A stretch of DNA of 8,303 nucleotides from Candidatus Yonathbacteria bacterium RIFOXYC2_FULL_47_9 (GCA_001825115.1 MHUY01000039.1:45395-53697), one strand, 5' to 3'; counted from the stretch's first letter, positions 1-4,992 are shown. The notes: generated by a model from the letters alone, not told the origin. Translations and numbers: made by a program.

Positions 1-16
1 TAGCGAGCCGGGGGGC

Positions 17-101
17 GGCAAGTACTTACGTCTATGAGAGTGTAGTCGCTCGAATAGACTTAGTAACTTGTGCTCACATAAAATTAGCCGAGCTTTGCTC
101 G
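17..101 (+). ncRNA. structured RNA-like element, copy 1 (unclassified)
   Basis: The core at 19-70 folds as follows. Lower stem 19-22/67-70; conserved bulged A66; stem 23-26/62-65; internal loop 27-29 / 60-61; stem 30-34/55-59; then UGA (35-37) opposite GAA (52-54), giving a U-A and two tandem G.A pairs; apical stem 38-42/47-51; tetraloop TAGT at 43-46. A second small hairpin follows (CGAGC 89-93 / GCTCG 97-101). The same fold recurs at 6118-6169 with compensatory base changes, which is the main reason to call it an RNA. It lies upstream of tRNA-Gly(GCC). It matches no riboswitch or ribozyme class that I recognise. The strand is taken from the G.A pairs, which read correctly on plus. The left flank is cut by the window edge. 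Confidence 0.45.
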
Positions 102-140
102 TCTATCTCTTTCTACTCTTCCCAAAAAAGGAAAAATCTG

Positions 141-146
141 TATAGT
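141..146 (+). promoter_or_regulatory. possible -10 box of tRNA-Gly(GCC)
   Basis: TATAGT lies 17 nt before the mature tRNA 5' end, a usual distance for a tRNA promoter. No convincing -35 hexamer is visible 16-18 nt upstream, so the call is weak. Confidence 0.3.
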
Positions 147-163
147 ATAGAAGTGGAAAGTTT

Positions 164-234
164 GCGGGTATGGTTTAGTGGTAGAATGCGTCCTTGCCAA
201 GGACGAGACCCGAGTTCGATTCTCGGTACCCGCA
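164..234 (+). tRNA. tRNA-Gly (anticodon GCC)
   Basis: A full cloverleaf is visible. The acceptor stem is GCGGGTA (164-170) with TACCCGC (227-233), and the discriminator is A234. The anticodon stem is 189-193/201-205 around a TTGCCAA loop with GCC at 196-198. The T arm is CCGAG-TTCGATT-CTCGG. CCA is not encoded, so a tRNA nucleotidyltransferase must add it. GCC decodes GGC and GGU. A strong terminator starts 7 nt downstream, so the gene is likely transcribed alone. Confidence 0.97.
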
Positions 235-240
235 CAGCGA

Positions 241-281
241 AAAGAGAAACCCCAAGGAATTATTCCTTGGGGTTTCTCTTT
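241..281 (+). terminator. intrinsic terminator of tRNA-Gly(GCC)
   Basis: A perfect 19-bp stem (241-259 with 263-281) closes a 3-nt loop. It has a GC-rich centre (CCCCAAGG / CCTTGGGG) and an A-rich 5' arm and T-rich 3' arm, so it can serve as a rho-independent terminator on either strand. It lies just after the tRNA. Confidence 0.85.
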
Positions 282-388
282 ATGATTAGGGTGAGTCAGT
301 CGCCCAGTCTCAGCAAAAGATCTAACGTTGGAACAGGCACTCAGTAGTCCAGCTGTCTATAAACACTCGAATTTCACTAGAGGTCAGA

Positions 389-574
389 TAAAGGACAGAT
401 ATTCTTTTTGTAAAGGACACTTTTGTGGAATGTTCAACATTTTACAACACCCTGTCAACGTCGGTAAGCGGAGAAATATGGGGAAAACTGTGCAAAACTG
501 TGGATAACTCTGTGTACAGTGTTGATAAAGGACACAAAAAGACCGTCTACAGAGCCCTAAAAACCTAACGGACA
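389..574 (+). repeat. iteron-like direct repeats TAAAGGACA (3 exact, 1 near copy)
   Basis: Exact 9-mers start at 389, 411 and 526, and a one-mismatch version TAACGGACA starts at 566. All have the same orientation. The first two are 22 bp apart, about two helical turns, which suits binding of a protein to one face of the DNA. Confidence 0.45.
499..507 (-). promoter_or_regulatory. DnaA-box-like 9-mer
   Basis: TGTGGATAA on plus is the exact complement of the consensus DnaA box TTATCCACA. A neighbouring TGTTGATAA at 520-528 differs at one base. The same perfect 9-mer also occurs at 4945-4953 inside the kinase gene, so one match alone is weak evidence. Confidence 0.35.
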
Positions 575-583
575 AAGGTGTGT

Positions 584-622
584 TTTCCCACAAATCCTTA
601 CAGGATAAGGGTTTGTGGGGAA
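584..622. other. long imperfect hairpin
   Basis: Positions 584-600 pair with 606-622 around a CAGGA loop. The centre is CCCACAAA / TTTGTGGG plus CCTTA / TAAGG, with two G.T pairs (595/611 and 586/620). No T tract follows on either strand, so it does not look like a terminator. A protein-bound cruciform or single-stranded hairpin is possible. Confidence 0.5.
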
Positions 623-655
623 TTAGGTCAAATTTGGGTGAAAATATCATAAATA

Positions 656-670
656 TGTTACTAAGTAACA
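656..670. promoter_or_regulatory. perfect 15-nt palindrome, candidate operator
   Basis: TGTTACT-A-AGTAACA has 7-bp arms and lies 31-45 bp upstream of the proposed yraN -10 box, where a dimeric regulator could bind. The bound factor is unknown. Confidence 0.35.
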
Positions 671-700
671 CAATTGTTATGTTATTCATGAAACATTATG

Positions 701-706
701 TAAAAT
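701..706 (+). promoter_or_regulatory. -10 box of a leaderless yraN transcript
   Basis: TAAAAT matches the TATAAT consensus at five of six bases and ends 7 nt before the yraN ATG. Transcription would start at or next to the start codon. This fits the absence of a usable Shine-Dalgarno sequence. The -35 region is poor (TTGTTA at 674-679 is too far). Confidence 0.45.
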
Positions 707-713
707 TAAAGAG

Positions 714-1148
714 ATGATAATTCTACGGCCAAGTCGCGAACCAGCTGTTTCGCCTACACAAAAACAAGTGATTGGGCGGATTGGGGAAGATATTGCGGGT
801 AAATACCTAGAAAACAAAGGTTTTAAGATTGTGGGGCGCAATTATCTTAAAAAATATGGAGAAATCGATATTATCGCTCAAAAAGGCAAAATAACCCATT
901 TTATTGAGGTAAAAACTGTTACACATGAAAACTTTCCCCAAAATGTTTCCCGTGTAACAGATAATTATCGACCTGAGGATAATATCCACCCGCAAAAGCT
1001 TAAACGGCTCGCGCGGACGATCCAGGCGTATCTTCTGGAGAAGTTCCCGAAAGGGGAGCCGGAGTGGCAGTTTGATGCAATTACAGTTCGCCTAGATATG
1101 AAAACAAGGCAGGCAAAGGTGAGATTCATGGATAATCTGATTCTATAA
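714..1148 (+). CDS. yraN: YraN family protein (UPF0102)
   Basis: This 144-residue protein belongs to the widespread UPF0102/YraN family, which has a restriction-endonuclease-like fold and an uncertain cellular role, possibly in DNA metabolism. The family signature is clear: GRIGEDIA near residues 21-28, the GEID motif at 49-52, and IEVKT with E65 and K67. D52, E65 and K67 would be the nuclease-type acidic/Lys residues. YraN proteins are usually about 120 residues and begin near residue 18 here. The first 17 residues are extra and are encoded by a copy of a dispersed repeat (722-754). ATG 714 has no Shine-Dalgarno sequence but sits 7 nt after a -10 box. An in-frame GTG at 768 (residue 19) would give a typical family start but has no visible ribosome site. 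The family is certain; the start is less so. Confidence 0.9.
   Translation: MIILRPSREPAVSPTQKQVIGRIGEDIAGKYLENKGFKIVGRNYLKKYGEIDIIAQKGKITHFIEVKTVTHENFPQNVSRVTDNYRPEDNIHPQKLKRLARTIQAYLLEKFPKGEPEWQFDAITVRLDMKTRQAKVRFMDNLIL
722..754 (+). repeat. dispersed repeat copy inside the 5' end of yraN
   Basis: CTACGGCCAAGTCGCGAA (723-740) matches 6248-6265 at 15 of 18 bases. The following palindromic unit (736-754) matches 2881-2899 at 17 of 19. The reading frame used by YraN gives LRPSRE. The 6233-6265 copy gives the same peptide in one of its frames. Confidence 0.6.
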
Positions 1149-1171
1149 ACAAACTGGGGGATCAGGTAGTT

Positions 1172-1199
1172 TTGCAAAAATAGCCTTTTGTGGTAGCAT
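1172..1199 (+). promoter_or_regulatory. candidate promoter upstream of the tRNA-Pro region
   Basis: TTGCAA (1172-1177), a 16-bp spacer and TAGCAT (1194-1199), with TGG just before the -10 as an extended element. It is the best promoter-like site between yraN and tRNA-Pro. It would produce a transcript starting about 180 nt before the tRNA, running through the repeats and possibly into the transporter gene. Confidence 0.35.
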
Positions 1200-1304
1200 T
1201 CTGTAACAGTTTCTGAATTAGCAAATTCCGAATCAGCTGATTCGTGCCTAGGGCATAAACGCACAGCAGGCTTCACGGCTTGGCCGCAGACTCTTGGGCG
1301 CAGG
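1199..1304 (-). repeat. composite dispersed repeat (33-mer plus 15-bp units), inverted copy
   Basis: Positions 1272-1304 are the exact reverse complement of 6233-6265 (33 nt). Reading the minus strand onward, a 27-28 nt spacer is followed by abutting 15-bp palindromic units at 1229-1243 (GAATCAGCTGATTCG), 1214-1228 (GAATTTGCTAATTCA) and a decayed one at 1199-1213. The 6233-6307 locus has the same order without the spacer. Short antisense reading frames here are by-products of the repeat and are not annotated as genes. Confidence 0.75.
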
Positions 1305-1335
1305 GAAACATTGTGTTTGCAGTCGAAGTTCCTGT

Positions 1336-1366
1336 CGGGGGTGTAGTATATCGGTAGTACGTCTGC
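1336..1366 (+). pseudogene. 5'-half copy of tRNA-Pro
   Basis: The sequence repeats the acceptor 5' strand, D arm and 5' strand of the anticodon stem of the intact tRNA-Pro at 1386-1456. It has one extra G in the acceptor strand (CGGGGGTG). The 27 nt at 1340-1366 are identical to 1389-1415. The copy stops exactly where the anticodon loop begins. It cannot fold as a tRNA alone. Confidence 0.85.
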
Positions 1367-1370
1367 GTGG

Positions 1371-1470
1371 GGTTGAAGCTTTTGTCGGGGTGTAGTATAT
1401 CGGTAGTACGTCTGCTTTGGGAGCAGATAGGCCGAGTTCGATTCTCGGCACCCCGACAAAAGCTTTAACC
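1371..1470. repeat. 22-bp inverted repeat enclosing tRNA-Pro
   Basis: Positions 1371-1385 pair with 1456-1470 (15 bp, one G.U at 1375/1466). They continue without interruption into the 7-bp acceptor stem (1386-1392/1449-1455). The pre-tRNA would therefore be a cloverleaf on top of a 22-bp helix. The discriminator A1456 is itself base-paired. Confidence 0.8.
1386..1456 (+). tRNA. tRNA-Pro (anticodon TGG)
   Basis: The cloverleaf is complete. The acceptor is CGGGGTG with CACCCCG, discriminator A1456. The anticodon stem TCTGC/GCAGA (1411-1415/1423-1427) holds a TTTGGGA loop with TGG at 1418-1420. The variable loop is TAGG and the T arm is CCGAG-TTCGATT-CTCGG. UGG can read all or most proline codons. 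CCA is not encoded. Half-copies of the same tRNA lie on both sides, and the acceptor stem is extended by 15 bp of leader-trailer pairing, an unusual setting for RNase P processing. Confidence 0.95.
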
Positions 1471-1513
1471 GGAAGCGTCTAAACGCTTCCGCGGAAATCT
1501 CCATAAGAGATTT
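1471..1513 (+). other. two adjacent short hairpins in the tRNA-Pro trailer
   Basis: GGAAGCGT-CTAA-ACGCTTCC (1471-1490) is an 8-bp stem. AAATCTC-CATAA-GAGATTT (1495-1513) is a 7-bp stem. They fill the gap between the intact tRNA and its 3'-half copy. Neither is followed by a T tract, so neither is an obvious terminator. Confidence 0.6.
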
Positions 1514-1547
1514 AGATAGGCCGAGTTCGATTCTCGGCACCCCGACA
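1514..1547 (+). pseudogene. 3'-half copy of tRNA-Pro
   Basis: These 34 nt are identical to 1425-1458. They contain the end of the anticodon stem, variable loop, T arm, acceptor 3' strand, discriminator and the next CA. The copy begins just after the anticodon loop and complements the 5'-half copy at 1336-1366. It lies 36 nt before the transporter start codon, within its likely mRNA leader. Confidence 0.85.
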
Positions 1548-1571
1548 GGGTTTTTGACCAAATGAGCTCGC

Positions 1572-1576
1572 AGGAG
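1572..1576 (+). promoter_or_regulatory. Shine-Dalgarno site that sets the CDF start
   Basis: AGGAG lies 6 nt before ATG 1583. The alternative in-frame ATG at 1562 has no such site and lies upstream of the SD, so 1583 is the likelier start. Confidence 0.7.
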
Positions 1577-1582
1577 CGTCAT

Positions 1583-2626
1583 ATGAACAATATTAAAAAA
1601 TTGAAGAGCGGGGTAGTGGGGTACAAAAATGAGCCGGGTTTTATTTCGGTTACAGCAGCTCTCGCAGGGAATTTTGTCATTACTATCCTTAAAACAATAG
1701 GTTTTGCTGTGTCAGGATCAAGCTCTCTTTTTTCTGAAGCGGTACATAGTTTTGCGGACACCTCAAATCAAGCCCTTCTTATGGTGGGTATTGTGAAGAG
1801 TCGTCGTGCCCCCGACGAAGGCTCTTCGTATGGATATGGATTAGAACGTTTCTTTTGGGCACTTATCTCTGCGTGCGGTGTTTTCTTTGTTGGTGCAGGG
1901 ATTACTATATATCACGGTGTTTCCGTACTCTTGCATCCCGAAGAAATCTCGTTTGAACCTATTGTCTTTATAATACTCTTGATTTCGTTCATTGTTGAGT
2001 TGGCCACATTCTCTGTCGCTTTTCGCGAATTATGGAAAAAAAGAAGGGAAGGGGATACGGTTCGGGAAGCGCTCGCTCTTGGTGATCCCACCGTACTTGC
2101 TGTTGTTTACGAAGACGGAGTTGCGGTGCTCGGTGTGTTTATCGCGGCAGTTTCTGTCGGACTCTCGTATGTTACAGGGAATCCTTCTTGGGATGCGGCC
2201 GGATCCGTTGTTATTGGTGTACTTTTGGCATGGGTTGCGGTGGTCTTGATATTGAAAAATAAGCGTTTTTTGGTAGAAAAGTCGATTCCCGAGGATGTTA
2301 AAGAGCGCATCATTGAGATGCTTGAGGCAGACCCGATGATCGAGCGCGTGTATGACTTCAAGTCATCGGTGGTTGAATTGGGGAAATATAGGGCAAAGTG
2401 TGAAGTAGAAGTAAATGGCTCGGCGCTCTTTAAGGAACTTTCAAATGGGGAAATGCTCAAGGATGACTACGAAACCATAAAAGAGGACTACCCTGAGTTT
2501 GTTCGCTATATGGTGGATTATACCGATCGCGTACCGCGCGTAATTGGTACGCGCATTGACGAGCTTGAAGCGCGTATCCAAAAGGAGGTACCGTCAGTGA
2601 AACATATTGATATTGAGATTAATTAA
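1583..2626 (+). CDS. cation diffusion facilitator (CDF) family transporter
   Basis: This is a 347-residue membrane protein of the CDF family (Zn/Fe/Mn-proton antiporters of the inner membrane). Hydrophobic segments suggest about six helices: roughly residues 20-43, 47-70, 90-117, 125-147, 170-195 and 205-225, followed by a cytosolic C-terminal domain. The metal-site motif of helix 2, HxxxD, is present as H55-SFA-D59. Helix 5 carries the YEDGVAVLG motif (E177 D178) in place of HxxxD or DxxxD. GDPTV before it, and this ED motif, resemble the SLC30A9/ZnT9-like branch. The metal cannot be told from sequence. The start is set by an AGGAG site; a frame extending to ATG 1562 adds only 7 residues. 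No promoter lies immediately upstream, so it may be read through from the tRNA-Pro region. Stop TAA; tRNA-Arg follows after 43 nt. Confidence 0.9.
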   Translation: MNNIKKLKSGVVGYKNEPGFISVTAALAGNFVITILKTIGFAVSGSSSLFSEAVHSFADTSNQALLMVGIVKSRRAPDEGSSYGYGLERFFWALISACGVFFVGAGITIYHGVSVLLHPEEISFEPIVFIILLISFIVELATFSVAFRELWKKRREGDTVREALALGDPTVLAVVYEDGVAVLGVFIAAVSVGLSYVTGNPSWDAAGSVVIGVLLAWVAVVLILKNKRFLVEKSIPEDVKERIIEMLEADPMIERVYDFKSSVVELGKYRAKCEVEVNGSALFKELSNGEMLKDDYETIKEDYPEFVRYMVDYTDRVPRVIGTRIDELEARIQKEVPSVKHIDIEIN

Positions 2627-2628
2627 TT

Positions 2629-2656
2629 TTGTTTTGTTGGTAGTTGTGAGTAGAAT
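2629..2656 (+). promoter_or_regulatory. candidate promoter of tRNA-Arg
   Basis: TTGTTT (2629-2634), a 16-bp spacer and TAGAAT (2651-2656, five of six consensus bases) place the transcription start about 7 nt before the mature tRNA. Confidence 0.45.
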
Positions 2657-2669
2657 AGAAAAGTAATAT

Positions 2670-2741
2670 CTCCTCGTCGTTCAACGGATAGGACACAAGC
2701 TTCCGAAGCTTGTAATGTAAGTTCGATTCTTACCGAGGGGA
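2670..2741 (+). tRNA. tRNA-Arg (anticodon CCG)
   Basis: The acceptor 2670-2676 (CTCCTCG) pairs with 2734-2740 (CGAGGGG, one T.G pair); discriminator A2741. The D stem is GTTC/GGAC. The anticodon stem is CAAGC/GCTTG around TTCCGAA, with CCG at 2703-2705. The T arm is GTAAG-TTCGATT-CTTAC. It reads CGG. CCA is not encoded. Pieces of its 3' end recur downstream in both orientations (2761-2779, 2956-2970). Confidence 0.95.
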
Positions 2742-2760
2742 CAAGAGTGAAACGAATGGA

Positions 2761-2966
2761 CCCTCGGTAAGAATCGAACAGGAAGGCCACGATAAATCTA
2801 AGGCACTGCGATTTCAACAAGTTGACTACAACTTAAGAAATCGGGAGGGGGTCGGGGAAGATTTAGTTCACGTCCAAGACGCGAATCAGCTGATTCGCCT
2901 GTGGAGGAAGGGCTGGGAAAACCGTGGGTTTCCCAAGAGTGAGATAGCGAAGCGTCTTACCGAGGG
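2761..2966. mobile_element. candidate small non-autonomous element bounded by tRNA-Arg 3' fragments
   Basis: The left end 2761-2779 is the exact reverse complement of tRNA-Arg 2721-2739 (19 nt). The right side 2956-2970 is a direct copy of 2729-2743 (15 nt). The two therefore form an 11-bp terminal inverted repeat (CCCTCGGTAAG ... CTTACCGAGGG) around 206 bp rich in short palindromes and without a gene. This could be a MITE-like insertion at the tRNA end, or debris from successive recombinations there. No transposase or integrase is present. Confidence 0.35.
2868..2899 (+). repeat. dispersed repeat copy with an 18-bp perfect palindrome
   Basis: CGTCCAAGACGCGAA (2872-2886) is a degraded match (13 of 15) to CGGCCAAGTCGCGAA in yraN. 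GCGAATCAGCTGATTCGC (2881-2898) is a perfect palindrome that matches the 15-bp unit also found at 1229-1243. Confidence 0.6.
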
Positions 2967-3035
2967 GACATAAATAAAAATGAGTAGATAGTAAAAATCT
3001 GATCCGCTTCTTATCTAGATTTTCGTTGTCCACAG

Positions 3036-3062
3036 TTGATTGTTGTTTCTTTGCGGTATAAT
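3036..3062 (+). promoter_or_regulatory. promoter of the histidine kinase gene
   Basis: A perfect TATAAT (3057-3062) has TTGATT (3036-3041) 15 bp upstream, a slightly short spacer. Transcription would begin within about 2 nt of ATG 3071, giving a leaderless mRNA. Confidence 0.6.
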
Positions 3063-3070
3063 GAAATGAC

Positions 3071-4966
3071 ATGAGTCTTGGTGCAAAAATAAATCTCACA
3101 ATTGCTGCAGTAACGATTGCTGTTCTTTTTGTTACCTTTGGAATCATTCTCAGCATGGAGGCAAGTTCTATTAAGAACGCTACTCTTCAGAATTCTGCAA
3201 CGATTGGCAGCACACTCAAGAGTGATATTGAACACATGTTTCAGGAAGTGCACAATCAGCAGACGGCACTTCAGGCGGTTGTTGATAAGTTGAGCAGTGT
3301 TGAAGGGGTGAAGTATGTTAAGGTGACGGGTGCTGATGGCTACCGCATTGCCTCAACTGATTATAGCGAGGTAGGAAAAAAAATTACAGCACCCGATGCG
3401 ACCCCTGTGGCTCAAGTGGTAAGGGAAGGAAAAAAAATTGATGTACAAGATGACCACGAAACCTTTTTCAACCTTGAGCAGTACATCCCCGTTCAGCTCT
3501 ATAATCAAGATGATGTACTCAATGTCGTTGCGGTAATAGAAGTTGAGGTGTCAACACACTCAAAGGGCGCAAACGATGTTCTTGAAGCGAGAAGATTACT
3601 CGAGGCTATTTCGGTAAATGTTGAACAAGGTGCGCGCTCAATCATTGCAACTCGAGAGAGTGGTCTTGAAAGAGTGCAAAAGATTACCGATGAAATAAAG
3701 AAATTTGATTTTTTTCATGACTTCATTGTTTTAGACAGCAAGCTCAATGTTATTGCGAACACCGATGGTGAAAGAGGGGAGCTTTTGGATGACCCACAGG
3801 AGTACAAGCAATATCGTGAAGATGTTCTCTTTGGTAAGGTGCGCGAAGCGTCATACGAGCGCCCTCATGAGGGGTATGAAGTGCTTGTCCGCGTGTCGCC
3901 CATAGAGCTTTTTTCGGGAGACAAAACAACAACCGTAGGAGTTCTTGAGGTGCATGTTCTTACTTCGTCGTATAAAGACAAAGTAACGACACTCATTTAT
4001 CAAATGGTCGTGATTGGTATGCTTGTCACCGCAGTCCTTGTTGTTACCCTTGCGTTTATTTTGCGCCTCCTTGTTGTTCGCCCTATTAAAAAGTATGTAC
4101 TCGTGGCACAAAAAGTTTCTGAAGGTGATTTGACGCAGCGCATAGAGAACATGTCAAACGACGAGATTGGGCGTTTCGGCGAGGTCTTTAATGCGATGGT
4201 ATCAAATCTATATGAACTCGACCGCTTGAAGACAGACTTTATTACGGTGGCAGCGCATCAATTGCGTACACCGCTTTCAAGTGTGAATTGGGCACTTAAA
4301 CTTCTTCTTGATAGTGAGGTAGGCCCTATTAATGAGGACCAGCGCGGTATGCTCGCGCGTGGGTACGAGACCAACAGCAAGATGATTAAGCTCGTCAATG
4401 ACCTTCTTGATGTTACCCGTATTGAACACGGTAAGTTTGTGTATAAATTTGAGACTAATGACTTCAATCAGCTTCTTGATGCGCTCATAAAAAATTCAGA
4501 GTTTATTGTTATTGCGCGCGAGCATAATGTTGAATTCCACCTCGAAAAGCGTGGAGAGATACCCGTCTTTGCTTTCGATCTCGACAAGCTTTCGATGGCA
4601 ATTCAAAACCTCGTGGACAACGCTCTAAAATACACGCTTCCTGGTGGACATGTAACGGTAACTGCTGAGCAAAAAGGAAATTACTTGGAACTCAAAGTGG
4701 CCGATACGGGCGTAGGGATTCCAAAAGAAGATTTACCAAAAATGTTTTCAAAGTTTTTTAGAGCTACAAACGCAGTCCATCTTCAAACAGAAGGTTCTGG
4801 TTTAGGATTAGTGATCGCAAAGAGTATTGTTGTACGCCATGGAGGACAAATTGAAGTGGATTCAATTGAAGGCAAAGGGACGACATTCACACTTACGGTG
4901 CCGCTCCTCCCTGAGCTTCTGCCAACAGACGAAAGTATTTTCCCTGTGGATAACTCAGCGGTCTAG
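3071..4966 (+). CDS. membrane sensor histidine kinase
   Basis: This 631-residue two-component sensor autophosphorylates on His and would pass phosphate to a receiver Asp. From the N-terminus: membrane helix about 8-28; an extracytoplasmic sensor of about 275 residues; second helix about 309-336; HAMP linker from P338 to about 390; HisKA dimer domain with the H-box AAHQLRTPLSS (H396); and an ATP-binding domain. The latter has the N-box NLVDNALKYT (N513, N517), G1 DTGVGIP (D545, G547, G549), an F-box near MFSKFFR, and G2 GSGLGL (575-580). The sensor appears to contain two similar PDC/Cache-like modules, around VKYVKVTGADGYRIAS and FDFFHDFIVLDSKLNVIA. The ligand is unknown. The start is supported by a promoter that ends 8 nt upstream, with no Shine-Dalgarno site. 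The REC-REC gene follows after 36 nt and is the likely partner. Confidence 0.95.
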   Translation: MSLGAKINLTIAAVTIAVLFVTFGIILSMEASSIKNATLQNSATIGSTLKSDIEHMFQEVHNQQTALQAVVDKLSSVEGVKYVKVTGADGYRIASTDYSEVGKKITAPDATPVAQVVREGKKIDVQDDHETFFNLEQYIPVQLYNQDDVLNVVAVIEVEVSTHSKGANDVLEARRLLEAISVNVEQGARSIIATRESGLERVQKITDEIKKFDFFHDFIVLDSKLNVIANTDGERGELLDDPQEYKQYREDVLFGKVREASYERPHEGYEVLVRVSPIELFSGDKTTTVGVLEVHVLTSSYKDKVTTLIYQMVVIGMLVTAVLVVTLAFILRLLVVRPIKKYVLVAQKVSEGDLTQRIENMSNDEIGRFGEVFNAMVSNLYELDRLKTDFITVAAHQLRTPLSSVNWALKLLLDSEVGPINEDQRGMLARGYETNSKMIKLVNDLLDVTRIEHGKFVYKFETNDFNQLLDALIKNSEFIVIAREHNVEFHLEKRGEIPVFAFDLDKLSMAIQNLVDNALKYTLPGGHVTVTAEQKGNYLELKVADTGVGIPKEDLPKMFSKFFRATNAVHLQTEGSGLGLVIAKSIVVRHGGQIEVDSIEGKGTTFTLTVPLLPELLPTDESIFPVDNSAV

Positions 4967-4986
4967 CTTGTTATTATTTTTTATAG

Positions 4987-4992
4987 TACAAT
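4987..4992 (+). promoter_or_regulatory. possible internal -10 box before the response regulator
   Basis: TACAAT (five of six consensus bases) ends 10 nt before ATG 5003. An overlapping TATAGT lies at 4982-4987. There is no good -35. If used, it gives a leaderless transcript separate from read-through out of the kinase gene. Confidence 0.4.

Larger units (their letters stand above)
282..713. other. 432-bp gene-free stretch, possible origin-like or regulatory region
   Basis: No convincing gene lies here on either strand; a 101-codon minus-strand frame has no family resemblance. The stretch contains three exact TAAAGGACA direct repeats (389-397, 411-419, 526-534) and a near copy TAACGGACA (566-574), all on plus. 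It also has a 9-mer TGTGGATAA (499-507), the complement of the DnaA consensus TTATCCACA, and a one-mismatch copy TGTTGATAA (520-528). A 17-bp hairpin (584-622) and a 15-nt palindrome (656-670) follow. The last 70 bp before yraN are very AT-rich. This mix resembles a replication origin or a heavily regulated promoter. There is no dnaA or dnaN gene in view to support an origin. Confidence 0.35.
2742..3035. other. 294-bp gene-free stretch behind tRNA-Arg
   Basis: No gene is seen. It holds an inverted copy of the tRNA-Arg 3' end (2761-2779) and a stem-loop at 2809-2843 (CGATTTC/GAAATCG outer, AAGTTG/CAACTT inner, ACTA loop). It also holds a dispersed-repeat copy (2868-2899), a 22-nt near-palindrome (2914-2935, one mismatch) and a direct copy of the tRNA end (2956-2970). 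An AT-rich stretch with a weak AAAATCT/AGATTTT inverted repeat (2994-3023) leads into the kinase promoter. Confidence 0.6.

Noticed and set aside
30..59. Hammerhead ribozyme resemblance of the structured element (UGA...GAA around a stem)
   Set aside because: The hammerhead core needs CUGAUGA, GAAA and a third stem with a NUH cleavage site. Only the UGA/GAA tandem G.A pairing is shared, and the element is a single long hairpin.
384..689. 101-codon minus-strand reading frame
   Set aside because: It lies in the repeat-rich, AT-rich non-coding stretch, has Cys/Phe-rich composition unlike the real genes, and lacks a ribosome site.
965..1582. Long minus-strand reading frame (205 codons) across tRNA-Pro and the repeats, with VPRIELGLS-like peptide
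   Set aside because: It is antisense to tRNA-Pro and its half-copies and overlaps yraN. VPRIELG-type peptides are a typical false translation of the tRNA T arm and acceptor.
2780..2850. Possible degenerate tRNA-Leu (GCC/GGC D-like stem, long arm-like hairpin, TTCAA)
   Set aside because: No anticodon stem, acceptor stem or T arm can be formed, so a tRNA call is not supported. It is listed only as a stem-loop region.
4945..4953. Second perfect DnaA-box-like 9-mer TGTGGATAA
   Set aside because: It lies inside the kinase coding sequence (codons for Val-Asp-Asn) without companion repeats, so it is probably chance. It also lowers the weight of the match at 499-507.
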